Positions 61,951-64,000 of a stretch of DNA of 64,000 nt are shown here, piece after piece. Every line of letters starts with the position of its first letter. Position 1 is the first letter of the stretch. Below the pieces are notes generated by a model, which saw only the letters and a program-made list of their open reading frames with translations, was not told the origin of the DNA and made no database searches. The stretch comes from Maniola hyperantus. Taxonomy: Eukaryota; Arthropoda; Insecta; Lepidoptera; Nymphalidae. Location: positions 3,890,533-3,954,532 of the forward strand of contig NC_048542.1 in the NCBI RefSeq assembly GCF_902806685.2. Direction: 5' to 3'. The position numbers and the translations under genes are program-made.

Positions 61951-62622
61951 GCCCGCGACTTCGTACGCGTGGAATTAGATTTTTAAAAATCCCGTGGAAA
62001 CTCTTTGATTTTCCGGGATAAAAAGTAGCCTATGTCACTCTCCAGGTCAACCATACCCATGCAAAAAATCACTTCGATCCGTTGCTCTGTTGCGACGTGA
62101 TTGAAGGACAAACCAACAAACAAACACACTTTCACATTTATAATAGGTGTAGTGATGTGTGTGTGTGGATGTTTGGATGTTTGGATGTTTGTTACTCAAT
62201 CACACAAAAACGGCTGAACGGTTTTGGATGAAATTGGGAATGGAGATAGATAAAAATGTTAATTTAGGGTATACCCTAAATTAACACATAGGCTACTTTT
62301 TATCCCGGAAAATCAAAGAGTTCCCACGGGATTTTTAAAAACCTAATTCCACGCGGACGAAGTTGCGGGCATCAACTAGTAATAAAATATAATTTGGACT
62401 TATCCGAATTCCGAAAGTCAGGGTTGTCAAATCACACTTATATTATAAAGGCGAAATTTTGTATCTGCGTGTGTGTGTGTATAGGTTTGTTACCCTTTCA
62501 CGCAAAAAGTACAAGACGGATTTGGCTGAAATTTGAAATAGTGATCGCTTTTGAAAGAGTTCTCGCGGGATTAAAAAACCACTATATCCTCGCGGACGAA
62601 GTCGCGTGTATCATCTAGTTAC
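61945..62622. repeat. Three adjoining family A copies
   Basis: 61945-62145 is inverted ('gatgcccgcgacttcgtacg' to 'cacatttataataggtg'). 62150-62380 is direct and ends 'gcgggcatcaactagt'. 62425-62622 is direct and diverged, ending 'cgtgtatcatctagtt'. Confidence 0.75.
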
Positions 62623-63202
62623 AAATATAAGTATGTAGGTCATATTGTGTGCTTAGACAATTTAATTATATACTTGAGTTTTCGTGTAACAGAAACAAAA
62701 ATGGATTGGCGGAAGAGGAAAAAGAAACGGTTTAGACTCGCAAAAGCTTCTCGCAAAAGCAAATCCTTTGCAAAGAGGAGATCTATTAAAATTCATCAGA
62801 ATCTTTCCAAACCATAATATTATCTTGTGATGATAATGCCATTACTTTTTCGGGGTTATTCCCGTGCGTCACACCCGACGTGAGTAACAATGTGACTCGA
62901 CGGGAATTTTATTTGACTGAATATGTACTTTTCCGGGATGCTGAATTTGATAATGACATTTATTTTCAAATCCAAAATAGCAGACATGCACTTTTCACAA
63001 AAAATAGAAATGGGTGTCGTTTTCAGGGTTTCCAGGATGCTGGTTTTGATAATGACATTAATTTTTTAATCTAAGATGGCGGGCCAGCACTTTTTATAAA
63101 AAATAGACGCGAGTGTCGTTTTCAAGGTTCTCCAGGATGGTGAATTTGATGATGACATTTATTTATTTTAATAAATACTTATATATTATACTTCTATTTT
63201 AG

Positions 63203-63960
63203 TGGATCACGGGATTTTCTTTGGCAAGGAAACGACAAAGCAAAAAATCGAATTGAATTAGATTATGATGCTATCACACCGTACCATTTAGAGCCAGCTT
63301 CTGAAAGTTTGACACTGTGTTTGTAAGTTGATATTATTTAGATACTAGCAAATGCCCACGACTTCGTCCGCGTGGGCTACACAAAATTTCGAACCCCTAT
63401 TTCACCCCCTCCAGAGTTGATGAATTTTCAAAAATCTCTTCTTAGTGGATGCCTGCGTCATAATAGCTATCTGCATGCCAAATTTCAGCACGATCCGTCC
63501 AGTAGTTTGAGCTGTGCGTTGATAGATCAGTCAGTCAGTCAGTCAGTCAGTCAGTCAGTCAGTCAGTCAGTCAGTCAGTCAGTCAGTCAGTCAGTCAGTC
63601 AGTCAGTCAGTCAGTCAGTCAGTCAGTCACCTTTTTCTTTTATATATTTAGATTAGGAATTAGGATTAGGATAATATAATTATTATGTTACTAGCTGCCC
63701 CGACGAACTTCGCACCGCCTACAGTCGATTCTTTTTCAGGACATTTTTTAAATTTTTCTCTCCATAAGAACCATCCCCGTACTTCAAGGAATATTATCAA
63801 AAAGAATTAGCGAAATCGGTGCAGCTGTTCTCGAGATTTGCGATCAGCAACACATTCAACGATTCATTTTTATATAATAATATAGAGATTTACTATTTGT
63901 TGTCAGATTTGTCAATGCTGAATTATGTTGTATTTTAGTGACTCAAGACATTCCTTTTAG
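63203..63960 (+). CDS. Tentative terminal exons of an unrecognised gene
   Basis: 63203-63322 is preceded by a good acceptor (cttctattttag) and followed by gtaagt. In one phase it is fully open: RDFLWQGNDKAKNRIELD, then YDAITPYHLEPASESLTLC. The phase matches a short exon at 63938-63960 (after tgtattttag) that ends FDSRHSF with a TAG, with an AATAAA about 15 bp later. No upstream exon in the right phase was found: a basic stretch at 62701-62816 does not join it. About 40 open codons could be chance. Confidence 0.35.
63345..63655 (-). repeat. Retroposon family B with ~100-bp (GTCA)n expansion
   Basis: 'actagcaaatgcccacgact' to 'cttttatatatttagatta'. The (CAGT)n run covers 63525-63628, about 26 units, against 2-4 in other copies. 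Confidence 0.95.
63691..63893 (+). repeat. Retroposon family G, second copy
   Basis: 'actagctgccccgacgaact' to 'gattcatttttatataataa'. It lies between the two tentative exons at 63203 and 63938. Confidence 0.8.
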
Positions 63961-64000
63961 AAGAAAACAAGGAAAATAAAATGAATGTGCCCAATATAGT

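Noticed and set aside
63525..63628. Telomere-like or satellite DNA from the (CAGT)n run
   Set aside because: The insect telomere repeat is TTAGG. This run is an expanded internal tract of retroposon family B.

Overview
This is a eukaryotic, AT-rich, intron-dense and heavily transposon-loaded window, almost certainly from a moth or butterfly (Lepidoptera). Evidence: insect-type splice sites, insect orthologues of VPS15 and a C/EBP-gamma-type bZIP factor, and many copies of short retroposons and SINEs typical of lepidopteran genomes (tRNA-headed SINEs ending in GATGATGATG, a Bm1-like SINE, and the 'ccatactaatattataaatgcg...gcatcatctagt' family). The species cannot be fixed from the sequence alone.

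Layout. 755-24092 (+): 26 exons of VPS15 (PIK3R4), the pseudokinase/HEAT/WD40 scaffold of the class III PI3-kinase complex; the first ~95 codons lie upstream of the window. Its introns hold a LINE, SINEs, MITEs and several nested insertions. 25139-34514 (+): a 9.4-kb Ty3/gypsy-type LTR retrotransposon, Osvaldo-like in layout, with two almost identical 1.46-kb LTRs, a GTTT target-site duplication, a tRNA-Lys-type primer site and a classic A AAA AAC slippery site at the gag stop. It sits between VPS15 and the convergent two-exon bZIP gene at 35838-36448 (-). 37000-44600: gene-poor, with two PIF/Harbinger-like non-autonomous elements, one carrying a transposase-start relic and one a Myb/SANT relic, plus several hairpin MITEs and a SINE. 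44632-56768 (-): a multi-exon gene (13 firm exons plus a likely fourteenth) for a low-complexity, Ser/Pro/Gln-rich protein I do not recognise; its introns contain a LINE that landed inside a MITE. 57000-64000: a dense patchwork of retroposon copies and LINE remnants, with one tentative exon pair near the right edge.

Most unusual: three independent tandem arrays in two host genes each copy the 3' part of an exon together with its splice donor. They are a 225-bp x3 array in the HEAT region of VPS15 (frame-preserving, so it could add one or two extra HEAT units), a 154-bp x8.6 array in its WD40 region (eight identical donors), and a 131-bp x~6 array at the penultimate exon of the unknown gene. 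These are the observations most worth following up, together with the very young LTR element. All three arrays need long-read confirmation because collapsed or expanded repeats are a common assembly error.
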